From: Erigeron canadensis | Taxonomy: Eukaryota > Streptophyta > Magnoliopsida > Asterales > Asteraceae | Assembly (NCBI RefSeq): GCF_010389155.1 | Contig: NC_057764.1 | Location: forward strand, 10,540,001 to 10,604,000 | DNA length: 64,000 nt | Direction: 5' to 3' | Notes under the pieces: generated by a model | Databases searched by the model: none | Seen by the model: only the letters and a program-made list of their open reading frames with translations | What the model was told of the DNA's origin: nothing | Shown here: one piece after another, positions 43,048 to 55,228 of the stretch | How positions within the stretch are numbered: position 1 is the stretch's first letter | Layout of the letters: each line of letters opens with the position of its first letter | Program-made: the position numbers and the translations under genes

Positions 43048-45870
43048 TGTGACAACTGTTGTCTGAGCGTTTTTACTAAATTACCCTTCCGATCATTTCT
43101 AATTCGTTTCGTTTATGTACGTCTTTGGACTTTAAGACTTTATCGTGAAATAAATGGATTTGTATTTATTTCGGACTTTATGAGCATTTAGACTTTAGAA
43201 AAATTGTACGTGAACACGAGAACAGGAGGAATACTAGTTGTCTTGTGGAAATGCCAAACTTTGTAAAATACTTAAAATTAAATCAATTAAAGATTTAATA
43301 AGTAAAAATAGACATGTTTATATCCGTTAGAAAGCTATTAAAAAGTTACGTTTAAATATGACGACAAAATAAATTTACGAGTCATGAGTCTTGTAAAATG
43401 GTCGAGTCAAACGAGTTTTGTGAAGGTCAAAGACGGTCAACTCGGTCAAGGGTCAAGGGTGGGAACTAACAAAACCCTAACCCTAACTCCCTTTCTCTCA
43501 TTTTCTCACTTTCTCTCACACACTCTCCCTCCCTCTCTTTCTTCTCTTCTCCAGCCGCCCTCCCCTCTCTCCCTTGCTCAGCCGCCGAACACCACCACAA
43601 ACCACCGATCGGCAGCCACCATCCTCCACGAACCACCATGCACCATCATCATTTTCTTCATCTCTTTCTTATTTTCTTTTAGTTTTTGGTAAGATTTGTT
43701 TGGATCTAAGGGATTTAATGTTTGTTCAATCTAAAAGTCGGATTTTTTCATATATGTATATATAAATCCGAAAATCTTATGTTTATATATATATATCGGT
43801 ATCTCTTTCTTTTCATCTAAAAATCCGAAATCCTTTACATTTACATATATGTATTTCGGTTGTATGTATGAAAATATTTATATCGATTCAAGTGTTTGGC
43901 AAATATATATATATATATATATTTTCGGTTTAAAGTGTATATGTTTTCGGATCCCTCATAAATCCGAAATGTTTAAGTATTTATATATATTTTCGGTTGT
44001 TTGGGGTTCTTGGCCATAAACATACCCGAAACCTCTTTAGATCCGGAAACTAATACAATTTCCATATACTTTTCGGCTATATATTTGTATATATATGATG
44101 AGACCGAAATCTTTATACTTTTCTTTATATATTTCGGTTGGTTGTGGCTATGTACATGTTCATATATCCGAAATTTTTCATATCCGAAATGATTAGTCCG
44201 AAAACCTTTAAGATTCGGATATTCTAGATCCGAAAATCATGTTCTTGTTAGATCCGAAAAGTTTGATCCGCATTATATGTGACTTTGGTTTAGTTGTTGG
44301 TCTTGGAAATCGGTTATAGTTCATAGATCTATCCGGAATCTTGATTTTTGGGTCGGTCAACGCCGGTCAAACTCGGTCAAACCGGCCAGAAAAGTTTTTA
44401 GTTCAAAAATTGAAGTTGGTTTGTATTTTGGTGTTAGGTCAAAGTTTTGGTTCGGTCAAACTTGGTCAAAAGGCAGATTTATAACTTGTTTATGTTGGTC
44501 ATTTTTGAAAAGAAAAAAAAAAAATAAAATTAGAGTTTAAGTATTTTGGTTATTTGGAATTTTAGTTGTATTTGGATAAAAATTTGATTTAGTCAAAATT
44601 ATAGTTTTTGCATTGTTAGTCAAAATTAAGTTTTGGGTCAAAGATTAATTGTAAGAATAAATCAATATGATTATATATAAATCTTTACACAAAGACTTAT
44701 TAAGGTATATATATGTATATATATATATACAAGAATTACGATTGATATGGACATATATATATAAGGATTAAACTTATGTGGACATATGACAAAATATATA
44801 TATATATTAAAAGACTTTGAAGGACTATATAAATTATACATTTGTATAACGATAGTTAATGACTTATCGGACTTCATATATTTTATAATGACTATATATT
44901 AATGCAAAGACTAAAAGACGTGACATTATTAATGGACAATTTACGAGGACAAAAAGACTATTATATACATTTTGACATATGACGAGACGTAAACGCATTT
45001 CCTGAGACACTAGTATAGGACATGGACTTGTACAATTAAGTAAGTACTTACTGGGTGACTTGTGGACAGTGTAGGACTTTTGAACAGATAGTGAGCTCAT
45101 TTCAAGTGTATTTGACTGTTCGTGTTCTTGTTCGTTCATCTAGGGTATTTGTTCTTGTGTTGCTTTCAGGTGAGTTTCGTAGCCCCTCTTTTTACAAGTT
45201 TTGGGGTGGAAAGTATACTTATTTTCAAACAGTTCAGTCGATTTCTGTTTTATGCTCAATATTGAGCCTGTGCGTATAGAGTTACTATACCATTTGACGT
45301 GCTTTGATCTTGTTGTATGTGTGTGTTTATGTGTTTGTTTGTTGTGCTTTGGACGTACTTATTGTATGAGTTGGGACTTGAGACTTTGGACTAAGGCAGG
45401 TACCGTAAGGCCGGACTTTGAGACATTGAGACTTTGGACTTATTATGGCGTAACTCTGCTCATAATATATTGAACTATTACTGGTTTAGACTTAAAATAA
45501 TCGACAAAAGACTTATTTCTTGACTAGACTTTTTGACTAAAACCTACGAACTCACCAACCTTTGTGTTGACGCGTTTTAGTATACTTTTCAGGTACTCAG
45601 GCTAATCAGGGATAAAGACTGCTATTCTAGGCTTGGACTTCGGAGATTAGTGCTCCTCTATTTATTTTCAGACTTTAAGGCTACATGCCTTGGAATATTT
45701 TTTTATGGACTTGGTTGTAATAAGCTATTTTAGCACTGTTATGACTTCGAACTCATGTATTTGAGAATATATTTATTATATTCTATTTCATTTAGCAGTA
45801 TCTATGTAATTCCATGTCGTGCTGTACTTTTCATGACACTTCATGTTTCCGCCAACGGTGGAGTGTTACA
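43048..45870 (+). repeat. 3' LTR of element E (2823 bp)
   Basis: Near-identical copy of 34554-37369. Length differs mainly by TA microsatellite and A-run indels. Followed by target duplicate ATCAG. Confidence 0.96.
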
Positions 45871-46434
45871 ATCAGGCTTGGTTAAGACCTTCTTGAGAAC
45901 CAGATACCAACCTGAAATCTTCTAACTCTTATATTCTTATTATAAGATTTAGCGATTTGTTGTTGATAAGTTGTTATCCTAATCTTGGTTCTTTCTCGTA
46001 GTTCAGTTACGGTTTCTATATCTTCAAGTAATATTTCCTTATTCTTCTCATAGGTTAATAAACTAATTTTAGCAGTAGGTAAATCCATTTCGGTTGGTAC
46101 TACTGCCTCAGCTCCAAAGACAAGTGAAAATGGGGTTTGTCCAGTGGCACTTTTTGAAGTTGTTTGATCAGCCCACAAAACAAATGGAAGTTCTTAATGC
46201 CCCATTAGCTTCATTATAATTTTGTTGCTTGATTCTGCCTGACCATTAGCTTGTGGATGAACTGGAGTAGAAGTAATCATCTTAATGCCCCATCTTTCGC
46301 AGAAATTGGTAGTTTTCTTGCCAATAAATTGTGATCCATTATCAAAGGTTATTTTAGCTGGAACTCTAAATCTCGTCAATATATCTCTTGATGAAAGATA
46401 TAACATGTGATTCCTGAATCTTGGCATATGCTTC
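45871..46434 (-). pseudogene. Element F integrase, C-terminal half
   Basis: Minus strand reads DILTRFRVPAKITFDNGSQFIG (second Asp), TSTPVHPQANGQAESSN (catalytic Glu), a gap, then TSKSATGQTPFSLVFGAEAVVPTE. It fills the region missing from element D. A frameshift near 46185 and the E insertion at 45871 break it. The left piece is at 34441-34553. Confidence 0.88.
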
Positions 46435-47367
46435 TGTTTTGGTCAAAAATTACCTAAGATAATTTATGTTGAAAACTTAGATCAATAATGTAACCAAACT
46501 TTCGTTCGTGAGGTTAAGGGCTTGTAAAATACGTTAAGATTCAAAGATGCATAAAATAAATGATGTTTACCAAAAAGTATGTCGACTTGAACAAGAGAGG
46601 GATGTCAAAGATATTCGCAAACTATTGAATAGAATATAATGCAAAATATACGATAAGTATAATAATAAGCAAGATCTAAGCTAATATTAGATATATAATG
46701 CGATTAAAGTATAGATCAAATATATAATGCGTAAAAGTAAAGAGTAAGGATCGAGAACATCGATATTTGTTAACGAGGAAAAGCCCTTAATTCTTCAAGG
46801 ATCGCCGGCATAAAAACCCCGGGAGGAAACAATCGTGTAAGAACGGTGGTGGAATTTGGTTGATCGATTTTTCAAGTGTGAAAACGGTGATGAGAATAAT
46901 GAGAGTAGTGTGTAAATACAAGTGTTTTGTAAGCAATAAGTGACCAGAAGATAAGATGTCTATTATCGATCAACCACCTTCGTTTATATAGACTAAGGGT
47001 CTAACTAACTATCACATAAATGAACGTTTGAGCATATCTTAACTGATATTGTGGTCGTTTGAAGATACTCTCCTCGTGTAGAAATCAACTTGAAGTCCGA
47101 TTATGTTGGTGGCCTTAGTCTTCTTTGCGTGTTGATTAGATAAAACATGTGTTGAATCTTTTTTATCCCGTAAAGATATTCTTTAAAGCTTTATATCGAA
47201 CATTCTGGAATCTGCATACTTATCTCACGTGGAAATAATAATAACACTTCAAATATATCATTAGCAATATATCAATAAGTAATCAGAATATTCTATCATG
47301 TCAAGATCCTAGGTCGTCATGATCTTGGACCTTCAAGATAATGAGACTTGATATTTCACCCGTAATA
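46435..47367 (-). repeat. Tat-type solo LTR inside element F integrase (933 bp)
   Basis: Plus strand starts TGTTTTGGTCAAAAATTACC and ends TCACCCGTAATA (last bases mutated from TAACA). Flanks GCTTC (46430-46434) and GCTAC (47368-47372) are target copies differing at one base. On the minus strand a TATA box CTATATAAACG lies at about 46980-46990. Same family as 19583-20571 and 49795-50620. Confidence 0.85.
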
Positions 47368-48093
47368 GCTACAGCTTCAATCCATTTTGAAAAGTAATCA
47401 TGGCCAGAAAATACTTCTTTCCTGCTAAAGATTCTGTCATTGGCCAAAAAATATCCATCCCCCACTTCATAAATGGCCAGGGTGATAGAACTGGATACAT
47501 GTTGGCTGATGATAAATGTTGCAATGACTCTGACAAGCATCACATTTCTTTGCATACTCTTCAGCATCTTGTTTTATAGTTGGCCAATAATAACATGTCC
47601 TCAAGATTTTGGAGTATAAAGATCTTCAAGCTATGTGATTTCCACATTGTCCTTCATGAATATCTTTAAGTACCTCAATGGTCTCAGGATATTCTAAACA
47701 TCTAAGGTATGAGCTTGCAAGAGACTTTTTATACAAAATACCATTTATTATAGAATAATATGTGGTTTTTATGCGAAAGGCCTTTGGGTGTTCATCATTA
47801 GGGATTGTCCCATTGTTTATATATTCTATTATTGGTGTAATCCATGAGTTTTGATTAACTTCCGAGTGTTCAGCCTCCGTATCTTGAATAGCCAATATAT
47901 TGGTTGATTCTTTTACTATTGCAGGATGTAAAATATGAATTATAGGAATCTTAGTTTCTGGTAACATCCTAAGTGTTGATCCTAGATTTGCTAAAGCATC
48001 AGCCTCAGTGTTTTCTTCTCTAGGCAGTTGCTCTATGTCGAATAAATTAAAGTTTTCAGCTAATTTTTTCACTATTTCTAAATATTGCATCAA
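47368..48093 (-). pseudogene. Element F integrase N-terminal half and linker
   Basis: Reads ETKIPIIHILHPAIVKES, RCLEYPETIEVLKDIHEGQCGNH (zinc-finger His) and, in shifted frames, FSKWIEAVA just before the LTR insertion. The Cys pair is in a damaged stretch near 47540. Several frameshifts. Confidence 0.8.
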
Positions 48094-48103
48094 TTTCTCA
48101 CCT

Positions 48104-48826
48104 TTAACAGCGTATGTAGCGTAATGTATCTACGTATACTTTAAGGTTTCTAATGTTCATGTCTTTAGCTAATTGCATACCAGAAATTAAGGCCTCATAT
48201 TCTGCTTCATTATTAGTAGCTATAAAATGACAATTTACTGCTTGGGGTATGATATCCCCCTGTGGTGATTTTAGTACGATACATAATCCTATTCCTTTCG
48301 CATTAGCTGCACCATCAGTGTATAAGATCCATTTCTCAGTAGTTTCCTCTAGCATTTTTGCTTCCAAATCTACTTCAGGTTGCAGGTCAGTACTAAAATC
48401 AGCCACAAAGTCTTCTAAAGCTTGAGATTTTATAGCAGTCCTAGGTTCATAAACTAAGTTAAAGGCACTTAATTTTACAGACCACTTAGCCATTCTACCA
48501 GATACTTCAGGTTTTCTTAGTATACATTTTATAGGATAATTAGTTCTACCATGTTGTGTTTCAAAGTAGTGTCTAAGCTTAGTAGATGCCATAACTAATG
48601 CAAGTATAAGTTTTTCAAGATGAGAGTACCTGGTTTCAGCATCAACTAAACTTTTACTTACGTAGTAAATTGGGTTCTGTAGACCTTCTGCTTCTTTTAC
48701 CAAGACAACATTTACTGAGTTTGAAGATACTGCCATGTAAAGATATAAAGTTTCATCATCTTCAGGTTTTACCAGCAGCGGTGGAGTAGATAAATATTTC
48801 TTCAACTCTTGGAAAGCCTCTTCTTG
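48104..48826 (-). pseudogene. RNase H and second RNase H of element F
   Basis: Open for 233 codons: LYLYMAVSSNSVNVVLVKE, SHLEKLILALVMASTKLRHYF, then the archaeal-type domain KWILYTDGAANAKGIGLCIV and IATNNEAEYEALISGMQLA. Both domains keep their catalytic acids, better preserved than in D. A break near 48110 separates it from the linker. Confidence 0.88.
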
Positions 48827-49395
48827 TTATTCTCCCCATTCGGAAGATCTTGAGATAAATCTGTTCAAAGTTGCTAGCCTTCCGGTCAGTCTTTGAATAT
48901 CTTTTGCATTTGATGGAGACTTTAGGTTCAATATGGATTTGATTTGCTCTAGACTTACTTCTATTCCTCTCTTGGTAACCATATATCTTAGAAACTTTCC
49001 AACTCCAACTCCAAAATTGCACTTTGCTGGGTTCAGCTTCATATTATACTTATCCATGATATTAAAGGCCACTTCAAGATCTTTCAAGTGATCTTCAGTT
49101 TTCCTTGATTTCATCACCATGTCGTCTATGTATACTTCCATTGTATCCCCTAGTTGGTCTTTAAACATCATATTGACCAACCTTTGATATGTTGCACCTG
49201 CATTTTTAAGATCAAAGGGCATTGCAATATAACAATAAATACCTATCGGTGTCATGAAAGCGGTGGCTTCCTAATCTTCAGGTTCCATTTAAATTTGCTG
49301 AAATCTAGAAGATGCATCCATAAATGTGAGCATCTCGTGTCCGGAAGTTGCATCTACCATTGTGTCTATGTGTGGCAGAGGAAATGGATCTTTCT
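48827..49395 (-). pseudogene. Reverse transcriptase of element F, N-terminal half deleted
   Basis: Begins near FPLPHIDTMVDATSGHEML at about 49390, with stops near 49275 and 49290. It continues MTPIGIYCYIAMPF and catalytic YIDDMVMKS to LTGRLATLNRFISRSSE. Protease and the first part of RT are missing because gag sequence begins at about 49437. Confidence 0.85.
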
Positions 49396-49436
49396 TCTTG
49401 TAATATGCATCGTTTTTCTTTTGTCTCCAGGATCTC

Positions 49437-49794
49437 TCAATGCCATATAAGGCCAGGTATACCTACAATAGAACAATATGTTGACAGTGCAGGATATTCA
49501 CCCCCATCATCTTCTTCAACAGCATTGACTTGATTATCAACATTTCTTGTGTAGGGTTTGTGTCTTGGCTTGAATACTAGAGTTTCAGCTTTACGATTTG
49601 GGCGATCATACGACAAGGCTTCCAACTTTGTAGTCGTCAATTCATTTTCTTCTAGCCTTATGAATCTTGATGTTTTGGGTAGAATTTTTACTACTAGGAT
49701 CTTGAATACATTTTCCAGATTATGTCCTTTTATGGTTACTCCGTGGTCCTGTATGAAATTAAAGGATCCTTGATCCTATATTGATAAATATAGC
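49437..49794 (-). pseudogene. Gag fragment of element F, cut by element C
   Basis: Minus-strand frame reads GVTIKGHNLENVFKILV, FIRLEENELTTTKLEALSYD and VNAVEEDDGGEYPALS. Its 5' end is interrupted at 49795 by the LTR of element C. It is fused on the other side to RT by a deletion of gag end, protease and RT start. Confidence 0.78.
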
Positions 49795-50620
49795 TGTTAA
49801 ACTCGTATTGTCTTGTTGTATAAGGATCTTGATATCTTCAAGATCTAAGATCGAACTAACGAATATACGTCTAGTGTATTAAGTCTTATTTGCAGGAATC
49901 AAGTCAAAGACGTGTTTTATGTTAAAAACGTGTTACAACAACTAGTCTACCACTTCATCCACAAGAATCGGGATTGATAACGGAATTACTTGAAGAGAAA
50001 TGATTCACAACGGTCATGTAAAGTCAATTCAGCGAAGAAGAGTGATTCAAGGAAGATCCCGGATATTTCGGAATTATAGTTCAACGTCTAGCTCTATAAA
50101 TAGAAGGAAAGATCGATCTGCACTGAGGACAAACACACACATCAACACTCTCACTTCAACAACACTTTATTTATTCATTCATATCATTGTAAAAACTTAT
50201 TCATTGAATTGCTATCATAATAAAAGAATAACTGGAGGGTCGATTGCATCCTCCCGGGGTTTTTTACCTAAGATCACTTAACTGGATCAAGGGTTTTTTC
50301 TCGTCAACAAAATTCTAGTGTCTTTACTTTTATTTGCATTTCATTAAGATCTTTACTTTTATTCGTATTTAGTTAAGATTTATATTTTATTTTGCATTCT
50401 TTTACATTATCTTCAACCATTTTCTTATTTACTCAAGTATTTCGATCTCAAAGATCTTTACAAACTCGTTTTTAGAACAAACTCTTAGTTTATTTTTGAT
50501 AAGAAAACATTCCTTTTTATTTGAAGATCCTTGAACACCAAACCTCACTTACAAATCTTCGGTTCATTAGTTGTCTTAAATCCTTTCTAAAATTATCTTA
50601 GGTAATTTTTGACCGAAACA
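49795..50620 (+). repeat. 5' LTR of element C (Tat type, 826 bp)
   Basis: TGTTAAACTCG to GACCGAAACA, next to a primer site. TATA box CTATAAATAG at 50093-50102. The CTCCCGGGGTTTTT and CTTTTCTCGTCAAC-like blocks match the minus-strand LTRs at 19583-20571 and 46435-47367. Confidence 0.88.
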
Positions 50621-50623
50621 ATT

Positions 50624-50641
50624 TGGCGCCCACCGTGGGGC
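50624..50641 (+). other. Primer-binding site of element C
   Basis: TGGCGCCCACCGTGGGGC, three bases after the LTR. Common form in plant gypsy (Tat) elements; starts TGG as required by a tRNA CCA end. I do not name the tRNA. Confidence 0.8.
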
Positions 50642-50753
50642 AAAAAGGTGTTTTTGCTGAAAAAGATTTGGATTTATCAAACATTTTGCTTTCGAAAATC
50701 TCTTTTTACATCATCTTTGAAAAATTCATCTTTGAAAATTATTCTCCAAAATC

Positions 50754-51408
50754 ATGTCTGATCAATCTCAAAATTCTTTTTCTTTTGATTCAATGTACGA
50801 TTATCCTTACGTAAAAGAAAGTTTAAGAAATCCTCCTGAGAATGCAAGGTTTCTAGCTGAACAAACTTTGAAAGGGAATACTGAAGGCATACTATCTATA
50901 GATCCTTATTTAGCACTGATATGGAAGAGATATTTCGATCGAATTGATGAAGAAATGTCTAGAATAAGAATCAACAAGCAAATTCAAGAATCACATGAAT
51001 CGATGATGAATTATGCAGTGAAGTCCAAAATAAAAAAGGAATCGGTACTGAAGGTCAAGAAGAGTATCCTGAAGATTAAGCCACTTAACAAAATGCAGAA
51101 AGATTCAGGTATAAACAATGAAGGTAAGAATGTAAGAAAATATTTGTAATTTTCTGATTATCATTTTACGACCAATTTATTTGGCCTTATAACTATAGTG
51201 AAAGGTTTGGGGGACAAAGTTAATTGGCCAAAAGCAATACCCAGAAATTTACATGTTGAAAGGAATAAATGGTGTGTTTTAATGGAATTTTTGTCATGAA
51301 ACTGAAAAATGTATAGCATTTAATTATGAATTATGGAGATTAATACATAAAGGTTTGTTAGATGAGATACATCCTAATAAAAATTGGAGGTTAACCCAAG
51401 ATTAATTT
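50754..51408 (+). pseudogene. Gag remnant of element C, internally deleted
   Basis: Opens MSDQSQNSFSFDSMYDYPY and stays open for 131 codons to 51149. A shifted frame near 51285-51408 reads CHETEKCIAFNYELWRLIHKG and LLDEIHPNKNWR, typical of the end of Tat gag near the nucleocapsid. The capsid core between them is missing, as is all of pol. Confidence 0.72.
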
Positions 51409-51982
51409 CTAAGCAGTTATTTCTTATTACTAATGTGAGACTATGTGTCGTGATTAGCCATTGAGGCTAACATGAATCATTAGTGTGTATTCTTGTTTGG
51501 GAACACAATTGTAGGAATATCAATATCCAGGATCTTGACAAATGAAGATCATGAGTTGTTACACAAGGTATACAGTTGAAACGGTTTCTTACAAAAGTTT
51601 GAATTCCGTAAAACGAATAAAAGGTTGAAGAGAAACACCTTCTCAAAACGACTGAGGTTTAACAATACACCTCTTTTCGCCCGGGACGCATGTTCGAAAA
51701 AAAATTTTTGATTGTGGGTAGATCCTCACAATTGGAACTAAAATAAATGGTTGTTGGTTTTTCAATCAATGGAAAGAACGGTTCATGATCTTTACGATCA
51801 TACAAAAAAGAATAGAGATAATATCTCTATTAAAGGAAAAAATGATTAATGAACAAAGTATTAACAACTAATGAACAAAGGATTAACAATTAAATTGCTT
51901 GATTCTTGTGTAATATGGTCAATGCTTTCTCACAGGAAAACAGGAAGAAGTCAAACGAATGAAGATCCATGTAAGTGTCAAT
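51409..51982 (+). other. 3' noncoding block of element C, left of G
   Basis: No coding frame. TTTTCGCCCGGGACGCATGTT (about 51675-51695) and its surroundings look like a decayed version of the 3' block of D and F (minus strand ATCGCCCGTGTCGCACGTT). If so, C jumps from gag straight to its 3' region. Ends at target copy TCAAT (51978-51982). Confidence 0.45.
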
Positions 51983-52293
51983 TGTAACAACACGATTTCT
52001 GCTATTGATTTGATCTCAACAATGGCGGTTCAAGTGTGTGTGTTCTTGGTGTGTTTAGTGTGTGTGACTTTCTAGAGAGAAAGAGAAAGAAATGATCTGT
52101 ATATGTTGTATGTGTAAAATGGATCAAAAGCTTATGATTTCTAAGGAGTTGAGGGTATTTATAGTCTAAATCTACAATTAAGCTAATTGACACTCCTAGT
52201 CCCTCAACCTTAGAAATCATTTCACCATGTCTTAACAACAACAACGTCCACTAACTTAAATTACAATTTATCACTATTTTTGGATTTCTAACA
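51983..52293 (-). repeat. 3' LTR of element G (311 bp)
   Basis: Plus strand TGTAACAACACG to GGATTTCTAACA. Minus-strand TATA box near 52155-52164 (TATAAATACC). Confidence 0.95.
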
Positions 52294-52304
52294 TTCTCCC
52301 CCTT
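52294..52304 (-). other. Polypurine tract of element G
   Basis: Minus strand AAGGGGGAGAA adjoining the LTR start. Confidence 0.9.
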
Positions 52305-54738
52305 AGTGATATATTGTAATGAATGAAGTACGTGTTATTTTGTCTTGTAGGAATTAAGTTGATGAGCCCGATGGTGAAGACAATTGGTGTGATGAAACAA
52401 GTCTTCAAAGCTTTCTCATTGTCTCTGGAGAACTTGAATCAATCTTGGTCTTGGACTTCTTGTAGTTAAAACATTATGAAATTCTCAATGTTCTTTTTGA
52501 ACAGAGAATAAAATGAATGAGTCTAGAATCCTTGAAAATTGTTGAACCATGAATCAAAGTTGTCTTTTAAAGTGCGGAAGGTATAAATTTGGTTCTTCAA
52601 TCTTCGATTGTTGAATGAAAATTTGTTTCCTTGGAATGAAGTATCAAAAACTTAAACTCTCCCCTTGATATATGCATTGAAGCTTCTTGATTGAAGATCT
52701 TGAATGAAATGTGTTGATGAAGACTCTTTCGAAGTTTTACTTCTTTGTCTTGAATCTTCCAATCAATCTTTCAACTTTTGTAGCTTTGATCTTTGTCATT
52801 TTAACTTGAACACTTTGGAGAGTAAACTTTTGAACAAAACTTGAATTAATCATGCTTCCTCTCAATTCATGAGTGTAAGCATTTTGGAGCATCTTTGAAT
52901 CATCATATCCTTATCTTTGTAATTATCCCTTTTTCCAAGTCAAGAACTCAATTCTGAAAATGAACAACTCAAATCTGAAAATATGAGCTCAATTGACTGA
53001 ATTTCTATTAATTGCAAATTTTCCCATCAATCCCATACACTAACTATTCTCTCTTATCTTCTATCTGTAACCTCCATACACTCACTACAACCTTCTTACT
53101 AACTCCATGTTTGCACAAATCAAGCTCAAAGGTTTTCTTTCTCAATCAATCAAAATCTTTTTCTCCCCCTCATAATGACAAAGTTGGGAATCAATGTCAT
53201 TATGCAAACATTGATTGATCGAATACGAAAAGAAATATCACAAGTTAAAACTAGATTTGCATGAAGAAGTATCAAACAGCAACACATTAACCCAATTCAA
53301 TAGTCCTAACCAGGGTAACTAAAATGTAAGGTTGAAATTGTTGAAACAAATGTTATAGTATGATATTGGTGGTTTTTGTGTTTGTGAGATGAGAAATGGA
53401 AAAACCGGATAAGGATGATCCGTTAACATGTTCAAAAATCAAAATGATTAATGAAATGACCGAAAGAAATGTATGACATTTTTCGGATTTCCTATGTATC
53501 ATTGAATTATGCACAGAGCAATTTTCTAACATAGTTCGGTCTTGTAGCTTTTCAACTACGAGATTGCTTCAAAGAATAGAAATCATGCTCAGTGTCACCT
53601 AAGGCGTTCGATAACCACAATATATTATCCTTAAAGACTTGTTAGGAAACATCCGAGGTCACTGATAGACTTCTCGTTCACTCAATAATCACATAAATGT
53701 AATTATGAAACCTACGTTCAATGTTGGAAAATATGTTAGCATTGGTAGGATTTCCATTTGATCATTGTGGAATACCTATTAAGATATCACTACAAATGTT
53801 CCGTCTATATCACATAGATATGCAATAATATCACAAAGATATGACTCAAATGTGCCTTAAGAAAAATGAATAAGGATCAAAATAATGATCAAGCAAGATA
53901 GCTCTAGACACAACGTGATCAAATGAAGTCGGGGACTGGAGCAGAATGTCTCCCTTTTTCAATATCAACATCTTCCAAATGAAGAGTTAATAGAGATGTG
54001 AAAAATCTCCGTGAGAAATATAACAAGCATTTGTTAAGAAACACTTGAGTGGTTAGGTAAAGATGTGCATCGCTTCATTGGGTCCATGAAGTCTTTATCA
54101 AGATATCAACAAATGAAATCCGATAGAAATGTGTTGTACCCGGCGATTTGAGAGTTTTAGGGAAGGGTATCATTTCTTTTAACCCTTTTCTCACAACATA
54201 TCACCATAACCTCTCACTTTTCAACTTTACTCCCTCCATCCTATTTGCACGAAACCATCATCACTCAAAATACCCTTACAATCTAAAGAAAGAATTGAAT
54301 ACTCCGAGGTTAGAACTTATCGGTGATGATGAAGTTCATGGAGTGAATGAATCTCTCAAGTGCAAACTAAACACCGAACTTCAATTGATGAGAATCATTT
54401 GAAAATCATCAAATGTGTGTATGAAAATGATTTGAAAACACATTTGAAGTTTTTTCCAAAATTTGAAATCACAAAACTCCCCCTTAATCTATGCAAAGGT
54501 AGATTAAAAATGTTTTTCATAGAAAGGTAGAGCAAAAATTGGTTTTTGTGAAGTCAACTAGAGTAAAATCTTTGTTGTGATATATACATGGAAAAATAAA
54601 TTTGAGAGTCTAAAAGTGAACAAGATTTTAAGAAACACAAAGTTTTGCGTCTACAACAATGTTCATAGTAAGATTACTAGGGAGTACACAAAGGCGTTCA
54701 ATCCTTCGCATCTTACATCAACAAGTTGGATTCCAAAT
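52294..54738 (-). other. 2.4-kb noncoding 3' region of G with extra purine tracts
   Basis: No credible ORF. Besides the LTR-adjacent tract, minus-strand purine tracts occur at about 52657-52666 (AAGGGGAGAG), 53160-53171 (GAGGGGGAGAAA) and 54476-54485 (AAGGGGGAGT). Each is preceded by a TGCAT or GTCAT-like AT-rich stretch. Arrays of purine tracts in this place are described for Sireviruses. An env-position ORF is absent. Confidence 0.65.
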
Positions 54739-55228
54739 TTAACCTGCATGATCTGCATCTGAATAGGCAGTTGAATTGAATCCAGTATCCCTTGGATACT
54801 AGAGACCTAAATTAGGTGTACCCTTCAGATAACGAAATATTCGTTTCACAGCTTGAAAATGTAAATCAGTTGGAGCAGCTTGATACCTAGCACACATACA
54901 TGTTGCAAACATTATATCTGGGCGAGATGCTGTAAGATACAATAATGAACCAATCATACTTCTATATCTCTTTTAGTCAAATGGTTTCCCATTTTTATCA
55001 GCATTAATACTTGTACGAGCAGCCATTGGAGTTGAAATTGAAGAACAAGTTGTCATATCAAACTTTTTCAACATGTCATGAATATACTTACCTTGTGATA
55101 TGAAAATACCATTTGGTAGTTGTTTGATTTGAAGACCCAAAAAGTAGTTCATTTCCCCAATCATGCTCATTTCAAAATGATTTACCATTAGAGATGAAAA
55201 GCTTCGACAAAACGTTTGACTGGTTGAC
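54739..55228 (-). pseudogene. Element G RT C-terminus and truncated RNase H
   Basis: Reads [49 protein letters not shown] (stop follows) and STAYSDADHAG, then TAA at 54739-54741. Only the first RNase H catalytic region is left; the rest of the domain, found in A and B, is deleted. Its other end abuts target copy TTGAC of the solo LTR. Confidence 0.88.

Larger units (their letters stand above)
34554..45870 (+). mobile_element. Element E: nearly intact Tekay/Del-like Ty3/gypsy chromovirus
   Basis: Complete: 5' LTR, primer site, gag, protease, RT, RNase H, integrase with a chromodomain-like tail, 3' LTR. A 5-bp target duplication ATCAG flanks it (34549-34553, 45871-45875). LTRs differ by about 24 substitutions over 2.8 kb by hand count, roughly 99 percent identity, plus indels in TA and A runs. 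Coding breaks: TAG 39094-39096, TAA 40339-40341 and a one-base frameshift near 40371. A recent insertion into older element F. Confidence 0.96.
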
